8,981 nucleotides of DNA from DASXRU01 sp039933315 (GCA_039933315.1 JBDTOI010000165.1:1-8981); one strand, 5' to 3'; shown: positions 1 through 5,971, counted from the first letter of the stretch. Numbers and translations: made by a program. Notes: generated from the sequence alone by a model not told the origin.

Positions 1-1514
1 CCAAAGAAAGCATGAGTGTGGTTTTGCTCTATATCAGTTTCCGAAGTACGAACCGGGGGAGTAGTAACCGAGCCATTGGAGCCAAGATTGAATCCCTCAA
101 AGCTCTCTTCGATGCGGCGGCTTCCGTACCGGTACCCGAGGTGTATTGAGTAGCGATTATTAAATTGGTAGTCGCCTTCGATAGTGTTCTGATACTTGCG
201 ATATTTGGTCAGCCGGTTGGCGTCAAGGTTGCTGAAACTGATGTTGTCGGTTCTCAAAGTGGCGCCCGCGCCGCGCGTGATCGAGAAGAAGTCACTGAAT
301 ACTGCTACGCCGTCGATCTCGAAGTCTTCCACGCGAAACGTATTCGAGATTCGCAGTTTATCGGTGGCCCGAAAAGTCACGCCAATATCTCCCAGCGTGT
401 TTGGCCGCCGGGCGCTTCCGGTGATGTTGTACTGGCCGAGATTGAGAGTGTTGGGCGTAGCGGCAGGTGGCGTCGGCGGCCACCCTGTAATTCTGGGATT
501 TATGTTTCTGCCCGTCGAGTTTTCCAGGAAAGCAAAGGTGGAGGTGGCTTTGCTGTAAACAATGCGGCCCGTGATATCAAGCTTTTTGGCCACCAGCGTG
601 TGCAGGCTGAAACGCGTGTAATCAACGCTGCCACGCGCCGGCTCGTTGCGATTGAAACTGGTCAGGCTCGCGGCGGTCGTGTTCAGATTGATGCCGGGAG
701 TGGGTCCCAGACTGATAAAACTATCGTCGCGAAAACGGCGAAAGCCCTGCAGAAAAGAAAAATCGAGAGGCCCCAGTTTGCCATCCGCTCCGACGCGAAA
801 GTCGTTAGCCCGCGAACGCACCTGGGACAGCAGATTAAATTCACCGCCGGCAAAGTGGTAATTCGTGAAGGCCGGCCCGCTATATCTCTCCGGCGAAAAG
901 CCGACATTGAACCTGATCTTGTCATTCTTTGGCAGCAAGGTGAGATCGAAGTCACCCATCTGCGTGCGCGTGTTGTAGCCATGCTCACCGGTGACGGGAT
1001 TGGGCGGAACACTGAAACTCGCCGGCGAAAATACCCAGTTCGGATTCGCGAGGTTATTGAGAAACCTGAAGTATTTGAAACGGCGGTAGGTCGCATCGAA
1101 CCGGTACCACTGCGGCTTTTCAACGGTAAGCCGCAGGTTGCCGTGTGGATCGGCGCCCCACCCGGTTGACGTTACCAGCAAGGTATCAAACAGGCCGCCC
1201 TTCCCATCCTTCGCTTTCATCAGGAAGGTGCTGTCGAAAAGGCGTGGGCCGGCTTTGTAATTCAAATCACTCTGATACTTGTTGAGATCCCCACCAACCT
1301 TCAGACCGCGGTAGCCCAACTCAATGCTGGAGACGATCGTGTAGTCACCGGAATCTTCGCCCGCTTCGACCGGCGCAGTTTCAGCCTTAGTGGCAGGAGA
1401 CTTCTTCGGGCTCGGGCTGGGAGTTGGACCCTGGGCCACTGCCACTGCGGTGACCGCCAGAACCAGGCAGCTTAAAGCCAGTGCTCTTAACACGAATGTG
1501 GTTTTGCCCTTCAT
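1..1514 (-). CDS. Outer-membrane beta-barrel protein, MtrB/PioB-like partner of the decahaem cytochrome (C-terminus beyond window)
   Basis: The minus-strand frame starting with the ATG at 1514-1512 is open for about 504 codons and runs off the left edge, so this is the N-terminal part of a longer protein. A clear Sec signal peptide covers roughly residues 1-27 (MKGK start, hydrophobic core, AVAVA-Q cleavage region). A Pro/Ser/Lys/Ala linker follows at about 28-50. The rest has the look of an outer-membrane barrel: alternating polar and aromatic stretches, many Asn/Asp/Gly turns, abundant Phe/Tyr/Arg (for example WYRFDATYRRFKYFRF near 137-151), and no cysteine in the mature part. The start codon lies 7 bp after the stop of the decahaem cytochrome, so the two are almost certainly cotranscribed. 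A weak AGG lies about 10 nt upstream. In MtrAB and PioAB conduits the barrel sheathes the cytochrome across the outer membrane; I infer that role from context. The CXXC seen near the N-terminus of Shewanella MtrB is absent. A TonB-independent porin of another kind is the alternative. Confidence 0.8.
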   Translation of the reverse strand, partial: MKGKTTFVLRALALSCLVLAVTAVAVAQGPTPSPSPKKSPATKAETAPVEAGEDSGDYTIVSSIELGYRGLKVGGDLNKYQSDLNYKAGPRLFDSTFLMKAKDGKGGLFDTLLVTSTGWGADPHGNLRLTVEKPQWYRFDATYRRFKYFRFLNNLANPNWVFSPASFSVPPNPVTGEHGYNTRTQMGDFDLTLLPKNDKIRFNVGFSPERYSGPAFTNYHFAGGEFNLLSQVRSRANDFRVGADGKLGPLDFSFLQGFRRFRDDSFISLGPTPGINLNTTAASLTSFNRNEPARGSVDYTRFSLHTLVAKKLDITGRIVYSKATSTFAFLENSTGRNINPRITGWPPTPPAATPNTLNLGQYNITGSARRPNTLGDIGVTFRATDKLRISNTFRVEDFEIDGVAVFSDFFSITRGAGATLRTDNISFSNLDANRLTKYRKYQNTIEGDYQFNNRYSIHLGYRYGSRRIEESFEGFNLGSNGSVTTPPVRTSETDIEQNHTHAFF

Positions 1515-1521
1515 AACAACG

Positions 1522-2541
1522 TTACCTGAAGAAGACCGGACTCGAATGCGACCCGTGAATCTTTACGTGACAAGCGGTGCAGTCGGCGTATTGCGCGTTC
1601 TGATTGTGTTGCGGGCCAGCCGGCTCCAGGGCCCCCACGTCATGCGCTACGCTGTGGCAGGTAAGACAAAGCTGGTTGACCCTGCCGAACCGCAACAACC
1701 TCGGATGAGATGAGCCGTGCGGTGTGTGGCAGGCTGTGCACCCTTCGGTTTTCAGGGGCGCGTGTTCGTAGGTGAATGGACCTTGTTTGTCGGCATGACA
1801 CTTTATGCATGCCGCATCCGCGCCCGTAGCCAGCCTGGTTTGCTTTAACTCAAAACCTCCGTGTGGATTGTGGCAATCACTGCACTTCATTGCCCCTTCC
1901 AGAACTTTGTGATGGAAAGGTTTGGTGAAGTCTGGCTTAACTTCACTGTGACAGCCCATGCAAAGTTGCGGCTCACCAACCTTCAACATGTGCAGGGTGG
2001 AGAAGTCAGGCTTTTGCGCGTTCGCCGTCGATTTGAACGTGATTGAGCTGGCCAGGTTTGCTCCGGTCGGAATGCCATGTGGGGAGTGACACTCGGTACA
2101 GCCGACGTCGTTGCGCCAGTGTTCGCCGCGGCGGAAGTTGTTATGTTCCTCCTTGCCCGCATGGCAGGCGAGACAGGTCTCGGAAGTATTTTTGGCAGAC
2201 ATGTTCTTGAAAGAGATTATCTTCGCGGGATCTCCTTCTTCTGCGTGGGCCTTGCCCGGGCCATGACAGGCTTCACACCCGGTGACTTTGCCCTTCCAAC
2301 TGCCTATCTTTGCTAGCTCGGCATGCGAAGTATGCGAAAAGGCTTTGAACTGATCTTCGTGGCAGTCTTTGCAGGCCTCACTACCGACGTAACCGGAGTC
2401 TCCGGAGGTTACGTTCGACGGCCTGGGTTCCTGTTTCTTCTGGCTAAAGGCTTCCGAACTTCGGGCTGAGTTAAACCACGTCACTGTGCACAGCCACAGC
2501 CCACAGATAAGCAGGGTCTTGATGAATTTTGTGAGCGTCAA
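1522..2541 (-). CDS. DmsE/MtrA-family decahaem c-type cytochrome
   Basis: A periplasmic electron carrier of 339 residues, close to the usual length of MtrA and DmsE. It has exactly ten CXXCH haem c motifs, with first cysteines at about residues 57, 89, 123, 148, 194, 220, 245, 268, 292 and 321. Several are followed by PHG (CHSPHG, CHNPHG, CHTPHG), and extra histidines can act as distal ligands. An N-terminal Sec-type signal covers about residues 1-30 (Lys-containing n-region, then a hydrophobic stretch). The cysteines at 13 and 18 do not sit in a good lipobox, so a lipoprotein is unlikely. The start is a TTG: an in-frame TGA lies two codons upstream, the next Met is near residue 114, and an AAGGAG Shine-Dalgarno sequence ends 8 nt before it. 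Family members pass electrons between periplasmic or inner-membrane donors and the outside through an outer-membrane barrel, which is encoded immediately downstream. The direction of electron flow cannot be read from the sequence. Confidence 0.93.
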   Translation of the reverse strand: MTLTKFIKTLLICGLWLCTVTWFNSARSSEAFSQKKQEPRPSNVTSGDSGYVGSEACKDCHEDQFKAFSHTSHAELAKIGSWKGKVTGCEACHGPGKAHAEEGDPAKIISFKNMSAKNTSETCLACHAGKEEHNNFRRGEHWRNDVGCTECHSPHGIPTGANLASSITFKSTANAQKPDFSTLHMLKVGEPQLCMGCHSEVKPDFTKPFHHKVLEGAMKCSDCHNPHGGFELKQTRLATGADAACIKCHADKQGPFTYEHAPLKTEGCTACHTPHGSSHPRLLRFGRVNQLCLTCHSVAHDVGALEPAGPQHNQNAQYADCTACHVKIHGSHSSPVFFR

Positions 2542-2549
2542 AGCTCAGG

Positions 2550-2554
2550 CTCCT
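2550..2554 (-). promoter_or_regulatory. Shine-Dalgarno site of the decahaem cytochrome gene, supporting a TTG start
   Basis: On the minus strand AAAAAGGAG precedes the TTG at 2541-2539 with 8 nt between AGGAG and the start. An in-frame TGA at 2547-2545 rules out a longer protein, and no ATG or GTG gives a complete signal peptide, so this site fixes the start. Confidence 0.7.
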
Positions 2555-2558
2555 TTTT

Positions 2559-2589
2559 GGGGGCCCAAAGGCCTACGGCAACAGCCCCC
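2559..2589 (-). promoter_or_regulatory. GC-rich leader hairpin just before the cytochrome ribosome-binding site
   Basis: GGGGGC at 2559-2564 is the reverse complement of GCCCCC at 2584-2589. On the minus-strand transcript this gives a 6-bp all-GC stem with a 19-nt loop that ends a few nucleotides before AAGGAG. It could influence access to the ribosome-binding site of a TTG-started gene. It could also be the remnant of a terminator for the upstream regulator. The pairing is visible; the role is a guess. Confidence 0.3.
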
Positions 2590-2618
2590 GTTAAGATTCC
2601 TAACTTCAAGATAAGTAT

Positions 2619-2648
2619 TTAATAGGCGATGATCTTTATAGCCGTCAC
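2619..2648 (-). promoter_or_regulatory. Candidate sigma-70 type promoter of the decahaem cytochrome gene
   Basis: On the minus strand, GTGACG (2648-2643) and TATTAA (2624-2619) lie 18 bp apart, each matching 4 of 6 consensus bases. Transcription would then start near 2612. The nearer CRP-type palindrome would be centred about 70 bp upstream and the perfect one about 132 bp upstream, which suits activation from upstream. A competing -10 (TATAAA at 2640-2635) is also present. The assignment is weak. Confidence 0.25.
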
Positions 2649-2674
2649 CCTAGACCGGGATGAACCTGTTAGTC

Positions 2675-2690
2675 TGTGTGCAAACACACA
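2675..2690. promoter_or_regulatory. Second, degenerate CRP-type palindrome
   Basis: TGTGTGCAAACACACA is a perfect inverted repeat (TGTGTG, CAAA spacer, CACACA). It keeps the TGTG-N8-CACA spacing of a CRP operator and differs from TGTGA-N6-TCACA only at the inner base of each half-site. Its centre is 62 bp from the centre of the perfect site, close to six helical turns, so proteins bound at both would face the same side of the DNA. Confidence 0.5.
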
Positions 2691-2736
2691 CATAGGCGAT
2701 CCATTCTCATACTGAGGGGAAATAGTTTCGGATGGC

Positions 2737-2752
2737 TGTGACGCACGTCACA
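2737..2752. promoter_or_regulatory. Perfect CRP-type operator TGTGA-N6-TCACA
   Basis: TGTGACGCACGTCACA matches every defined base of the E. coli CRP consensus, and the arms extend to 7 bp each (TGTGACG and CGTCACA) around a central CA. It lies 17 bp past the stop codon of a CRP-family regulator whose recognition helix carries R-E-T-V-x-R, the residue pattern that reads TGTGA in CRP. It is upstream of the decahaem cytochrome gene on the same strand. Confidence 0.65.
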
Positions 2753-2769
2753 CGCGGGAGAGATAAAGA

Positions 2770-3498
2770 TCAACGCGGGCCTCCATCTGCCAGTGCCGCC
2801 AGCGCTGCCCGATTGCGAATCCAAAGATCGCCATCCTTTGCCCGAATGACTTGTTTTCGCTTGAGGGCGTTAAGCGCGCGCGTCACGGTTTCACGGGAGG
2901 CTCCGATCATTTGCCCGAGTTCTTGATGCGTCAGCAAAGTCTGCAAGTGGACTCCAACCGGCGTATGTTGTCCGAAAGTGTCGCCCCAAGCCAGTAACAA
3001 CCGGGCAAGTTTTTCGGCGGCAGAGATAGGTAGCAGCAGCGTGCGCGCATGCTCGACGAATTCTGTGAAGTCTTTGCTTACGGCCCTGGCCAAGCCGAGG
3101 TCGAACGATTTCTGCCGATCAAGCAGACCCAGGAGAGCCTTGCGAGATATGAAATCTACGCGGCACGGGGAAAGAGTCTCAGCCGTTGCTTCATTAGAAT
3201 GCCCGGTCAGCGCTGAGTGTATTCCCAGCAAATCGCCTGGCCGGGCAATTCGCACGATCAACCTTTTCCCTTCGGCTGACGTGATCGAGAGCTTGGCACG
3301 TCCGGCGCAAAGCACGTAGACACCACGATTAGCCTGGCCTTCGACGAAAAGGACAGCGCCTCGGGGATATAGTTTTCTGCTGGTTATCCGTTCAAAGCCG
3401 TGAATCGCATGCAACGGTGAAGTGCAAGGCACCGTAAGCCCTTGATTATTCTCGACGTCGTCATCCTCACTTGCGGTTTGTTTATTGGCGCCGCGCAT
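2770..3498 (-). CDS. CRP/FNR-family transcriptional regulator
   Basis: A 242-residue cytoplasmic regulator. The cyclic-nucleotide-binding-like beta-roll covers about residues 35-125 (FERITSRKLYPRGAVLFVEG, RGVYVLCAGRAKL, RPGDLLGIHSALTG). A dimerisation helix spans about 130-155, and a winged helix-turn-helix spans about 165-228, with recognition segment LTHQELGQMIGASRETVTR at 189-207. The R-E-T-V-x-R pattern equals the DNA-reading residues of E. coli CRP (Arg180, Glu181, Arg185) rather than those of FNR. The cAMP pocket residues are not kept: the CRP Glu after GDFIG is Ile here and the Arg-Ser pair is missing. The scattered cysteines (about 25, 64, 112) do not form an FNR-type Fe-S site, so the signal is unknown. 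The start at 3498 is backed by GGAAGGAG 4 nt upstream. Two CRP-type palindromes lie just past its end, so it probably regulates the cytochrome operon. Confidence 0.92.
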   Translation of the reverse strand: MRGANKQTASEDDDVENNQGLTVPCTSPLHAIHGFERITSRKLYPRGAVLFVEGQANRGVYVLCAGRAKLSITSAEGKRLIVRIARPGDLLGIHSALTGHSNEATAETLSPCRVDFISRKALLGLLDRQKSFDLGLARAVSKDFTEFVEHARTLLLPISAAEKLARLLLAWGDTFGQHTPVGVHLQTLLTHQELGQMIGASRETVTRALNALKRKQVIRAKDGDLWIRNRAALAALADGGPR

Positions 3499-3860
3499 CG
3501 CACTCCTTCCAGTCGTTGCTCGATGGCAAGGGCAGATCGTGCTCTTGCGGTTCCGATTACTACTCGACTATCCAAAGATCGGTTCCACTTCTTTGCGGGC
3601 AAGCCATGTGCCTGGGGGCTTGCGCCCATATGGCGGACTCTTTCGACAATTGCCCCTCACTTCATGCGAGCTTTCGCGCAACTGACTGCGGAAGTTTCCA
3701 CGGAAACCTTGAAGAGCCAGCGTTAAATTCTCACGCAATCCCGCAATTCGATCCGGCATAGGTTTTGCTCCGTACACATTTGGCACCCAAAGCTCGAATG
3801 AGCGGGCAGCGGCTCGCTGCGCAGAATGCGGAGTCAGGGAGAAATGAGAGGAACAACACC
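3499..3860. other. Gene-free divergent region between the regulator and the small plus-strand gene
   Basis: About 360 bp with no convincing gene: the open frames crossing it are short, overlap one another on both strands and lack good starts. It must hold the promoters of the leftward regulator and possibly the rightward gene, but I see no strong -35/-10 pair. Visible signals are the GGAAGGAG ribosome-binding site of the regulator (3503-3510, minus strand), a 14-bp palindrome at 3694-3707, and GAGAGG before the ATG at 3861. Confidence 0.6.
3694..3707. promoter_or_regulatory. Short perfect palindrome GTTTCC-AC-GGAAAC, possible operator
   Basis: The two 6-bp arms are exact reverse complements with a 2-bp centre. 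The site lies in the divergent intergenic region, about 200 bp upstream of the regulator start and about 155 bp upstream of the small plus-strand gene. It does not match CRP or FNR consensus. A role as operator for another regulator is only a possibility. Confidence 0.25.
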
Positions 3861-4307
3861 ATGGTCAAAGATGAGCGCGATATTCTGGAACTCCTCAAAG
3901 AGGAATTAGCTTTCGTGGAGCAAGGCGGATACGGGCGCTCAGTTCGCACGCCGTGGTTACCGAAGTCGGCCTTTCAGGACTCCCTGACCTGTATTAACTA
4001 CTCGGATCCCAATCGCACCCATTCGTGTAACGAATGCCACCTGGTTGATTTCGTCGCCTATGAGCATCGATCCGACGAGGTCCCATGTCACTACATTGCT
4101 TTGAATGAAGCCGGCGAAACGATCGAGGATCTGGAGGCCCAGGGCAATCAGGCAAAACTGGAGACGACGCTCAAGCAATGGATGGTGTCCAAGATCCATG
4201 AGATCGAGCAGCGCCGAAGCGAGGAAACGAGAGAAGTCATGCCGTCGCCCGCTAGCCATATCTGGGCAGGGCCGACCAGAGGTCGACGAGATCTTAAGGC
4301 AATCTAA
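3861..4307 (+). CDS. Small cysteine-containing protein of unknown function
   Basis: I do not recognise a named family. The frame is open from 3765, but the ATG at 3861 is preferred: GAGAGG lies 9 nt upstream and the residues encoded before it look non-coding. The 148-residue product starts MVKDERDILELLKEELAFVEQGG, probably a helix. An Arg/Trp/Pro segment follows (GRSVRTPWLPKS, about 25-36), then four cysteines at 44, 56, 59 and 76 in the pattern C-x11-C-x2-C-x16-C, each in a well-ordered context (SLTCINY, SCNECH, VPCHYIALN). A charged helix covers about 95-122, followed by a Pro/Gly/Arg-rich tail. The cysteines suggest a small metal-binding fold. CNECH resembles a haem c motif, but there is no signal peptide, so haem attachment is unlikely. 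It stands alone between the regulator and the molybdoenzyme genes. Confidence 0.7.
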   Translation: MVKDERDILELLKEELAFVEQGGYGRSVRTPWLPKSAFQDSLTCINYSDPNRTHSCNECHLVDFVAYEHRSDEVPCHYIALNEAGETIEDLEAQGNQAKLETTLKQWMVSKIHEIEQRRSEETREVMPSPASHIWAGPTRGRRDLKAI

Positions 4308-4333
4308 ATTGATTCACGCTGCGGCCCCATGAA

Positions 4334-4462
4334 GTCAGTACCACCACGCCGTAGCGGGTGGGTCTCGCTCCCCATCCACGACGCTCCCAACCATGGGGCA
4401 GGCTGTCTCATGTTTGAGTGGTTACCTAACTCACCCACCCGCTAACTCGTGGCGGTACTGAC
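4334..4462. repeat. 129-bp element bounded by 30-bp imperfect inverted repeats
   Basis: The arm at 4334-4363 (begins GTCAGTACCACCACG) is the reverse complement of 4433-4462 (ends CGTGGCGGTACTGAC) at 26 of 30 positions. The 69-bp interior has its own small dyads, CCCCAT (4370-4375) with ATGGGG (4393-4398) and GAGT (4416-4419) with ACTC (4429-4432), so a branched fold is possible. It contains no gene. It could be a REP- or MITE-like non-autonomous element, or a structured RNA. I see no clear target-site duplication. It fills most of the gene-free stretch between the small gene and the membrane subunit (4308-4608). Confidence 0.6.
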
Positions 4463-4516
4463 CCCTCGGGATCGCGGATCGAGAATGGCTGAAAAGAAAA
4501 AATGCGCCAGGATTCC

Positions 4517-4545
4517 TTGACGCGCGACCTCTCACGGAATTAACT
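4517..4545 (+). promoter_or_regulatory. Candidate promoter of the membrane-subunit gene
   Basis: TTGACG at 4517-4522 matches 5 of 6 bases of the -35 consensus. The -10 region 17 bp later, TTAACT at 4540-4545, is weak (3 of 6). An inverted repeat, TGACGC (4518-4523) and GCGTCA (4551-4556), brackets it and could be an operator. The implied leader before the ATG at 4609 is about 55 nt. Confidence 0.3.
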
Positions 4546-4608
4546 TCTGTGCGTCAGTAGCGATACCAAGTCATTCGAAGCGGGCTGGATCACCCTCGCC
4601 AACCAGGT

Positions 4609-5676
4609 ATGGCTGTCTCCTTAAATAGTCGTAAGCCCATCCTGATGGCGCTGGCCGCGTCGTCCTTACTAACAGTTCTCATCATTGTCGGGTCACGGAA
4701 TCTTGAACACTACGATGCGGCCCTCTTTGGCTACACCGTCGCCAGTGTCGTTGCGCTGGGGGCCGTTGTCTTTCGCTATGCCATCTGGCTGCAACGTCCG
4801 GCGACGCGCGTTTACTGGCGTCGCGGCTGGAGCTTGTTTCGGGATCGGAAGAACCTGGTGGCCAACACCAGCAGCGCCGCCAGGACCCTGGTTGGCGGAA
4901 TGGCCATCCAGAAGTTTATCTATCGGCGCGGCTTTTCCCGCTGGCTGATGCATCAGCTAATCATGTGGGGCTGCATCATCTCCGCCCTGATTACTTTTCC
5001 GCTGGTGTTTGGCTGGGTGCATTTTGAGCTGGTGGGCGAGCGCGGCTATCGCGCTTTTGTTTTTGGTTTTCCGCTTAACATAGTCGACGGGCGCAGCGCG
5101 ATTGCCTGGGTGACCTTTCACGCGCTTGATTTCACCGCGATCATGGTGCTGGCCGGTTGTGCGATTGCGATTCATCGCCGCCTGCACGATCGCGGCGCAA
5201 TTGCTACGCAACAGTTTCTGCTCGACTTCGTACCGCATTTACTCTTAATCGCGATTTGCGTCACTGGCTTGATGCTGACGGCATCGAGCCTTTGGCTGCA
5301 CGGCTATATGTATTCATTCATCGCCCTGTCACACCAGGCGGTGGTGATAATGACTCTGTTTTACCTGCCGTTCGGCAAACTCTTTCATGTGATTCAACGC
5401 CCGGCTTCCATTGGGGTCGAGCTTTACCAGAAACGCGCGCGGGAAATGCCGCAGGCCGTTTGCCCGCGCTGCAGCGTCGAGTTTGTAGCCGAGATGTGGC
5501 TGGACGACCTGAAGACGGTGGTTGAGAAGCTGGGTTTCGATTATCGGATGGCGAACGGGCATACGCTGCAAGACTATTGTCCCCGCTGCAAACGAATCAT
5601 GCGGGGATTGTCGTATTCGAATTTGAGCGGGACGACTGAAAGCGTTTTTAAAGGATCGAGAGACCAGCTGCGGTAA
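4609..5676 (+). CDS. Cytochrome b-type membrane subunit (NarI/DsrM/HmeC-like) with C-terminal twin-CxxC domain
   Basis: A 355-residue membrane protein, probably the quinone-interacting anchor of the molybdoenzyme encoded downstream. Six hydrophobic helices lie at about 11-29, 38-61, 112-136, 167-188, 205-228 and 235-258. Candidate haem b ligands sit in or near the helices: His115 (RWLMHQLIMWG), His171, His210, His242 and His260 (PFGKLFHVIQRP). Basic residues are concentrated in the 62-111 loop, after helix 4 (HRRLHDRG) and after helix 6, so both termini should be cytoplasmic. The C-terminal 75 residues carry CPRC at 285-288 and again at 324-327, with WLDDLKTVVEKLGFDYRM between, which looks like a zinc-ribbon or rubredoxin-like knuckle. 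NarI itself is about 225 residues with five helices, so this is a longer relative. The ribosome-binding site is weak. It is separated from the catalytic gene by 334 bp of repeats. Family placement is from motif style and context. Confidence 0.8.
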   Translation: MAVSLNSRKPILMALAASSLLTVLIIVGSRNLEHYDAALFGYTVASVVALGAVVFRYAIWLQRPATRVYWRRGWSLFRDRKNLVANTSSAARTLVGGMAIQKFIYRRGFSRWLMHQLIMWGCIISALITFPLVFGWVHFELVGERGYRAFVFGFPLNIVDGRSAIAWVTFHALDFTAIMVLAGCAIAIHRRLHDRGAIATQQFLLDFVPHLLLIAICVTGLMLTASSLWLHGYMYSFIALSHQAVVIMTLFYLPFGKLFHVIQRPASIGVELYQKRAREMPQAVCPRCSVEFVAEMWLDDLKTVVEKLGFDYRMANGHTLQDYCPRCKRIMRGLSYSNLSGTTESVFKGSRDQLR

Positions 5677-5717
5677 AGATCTTTTTGGAGGTTTTGAAGA
5701 CGTGAAGGTAGAACGTC

Positions 5718-5928
5718 CAACCCCAACGGGGTTGCGTCCTCCAGCCCAGGGTTGCCGCCGCGGCTACCCTGGGAAACGATGAACGCCAAATTTCCAACCC
5801 TGAAGGGGTTGTGTCCGGGTTCGCCGTTCGTCGGATGGATCGCCAATTGTGAATTGACACAACCCCGTTGGGGTTGAGATCGGGCGTTTCCAACGTGTAC
5901 CCAGGGTAGCCGAAGCGGCAACCCTGGG
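5718..5928. repeat. Cluster of two alternating types of GC-rich palindrome
   Basis: Type A has arms CAACCCC and GGGGTTG: copies at 5718-5734 (spacer AAC), 5795-5811 (CAACCC/GGGTTG, spacer TGAAG) and 5860-5876 (spacer GTT). The first and last are exact reverse complements of each other over 17 bp. Type B has arms CCCAGGGT and ACCCTGGG enclosing GCCG and CGGC: copies at 5745-5773 and 5900-5928, in opposite orientation, with shared flanks (CTCCAG before the first, CTGGAG after the second). This is the behaviour of REP/BIME-like intergenic repeats. As RNA the region would fold into a row of hairpins. Confidence 0.8.
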
Positions 5929-5935
5929 CTGGAGG

Positions 5936-5968
5936 GCAGAACCGCTTTGCGGTTCCCTGCGGTTTTTT
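5936..5968 (+). terminator. Possible intrinsic terminator after the membrane-subunit gene
   Basis: GAACCGC (5939-5945), TTT loop, GCGGTTC (5949-5955) form a perfect 7-bp stem. GCA (5936-5938) and TGC (5958-5960) extend it past a two-base bulge. Two G residues and then six T residues (5963-5968) follow. This would end or attenuate transcription about 40 bp before the catalytic-subunit start. It may instead be the last hairpin of the repeat cluster. Confidence 0.4.
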
Positions 5969-5971
5969 CTG

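Noticed and set aside
165..1169. 334-codon plus-strand open frame
   Set aside because: It is antisense to the barrel gene, whose minus-strand frame is open across the whole interval with a signal peptide, an operon position and sensible composition. The plus-strand product has no recognisable features.
2770..3498. FNR-type oxygen sensor
   Set aside because: The N-terminal cysteine cluster required for the [4Fe-4S] centre is absent, and the recognition helix is of CRP type.
4026..4040. CNECH in the small plus-strand protein as a haem c site
   Set aside because: The protein has no signal peptide, so it would stay in the cytoplasm where cytochrome c maturation does not act. The motif fits a metal-binding cysteine pair equally well.
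5847..5862. TTGTG-N6-CACAA as another CRP site before the catalytic gene
   Set aside because: The TGTG and CACA blocks are 6 bp apart instead of the 8 bp required, and the right half is part of a repeat palindrome.
5718..5928. CRISPR array
   Set aside because: The repeats are self-palindromic, of two types, in both orientations and unevenly spaced. There are no uniform spacers and no cas genes.
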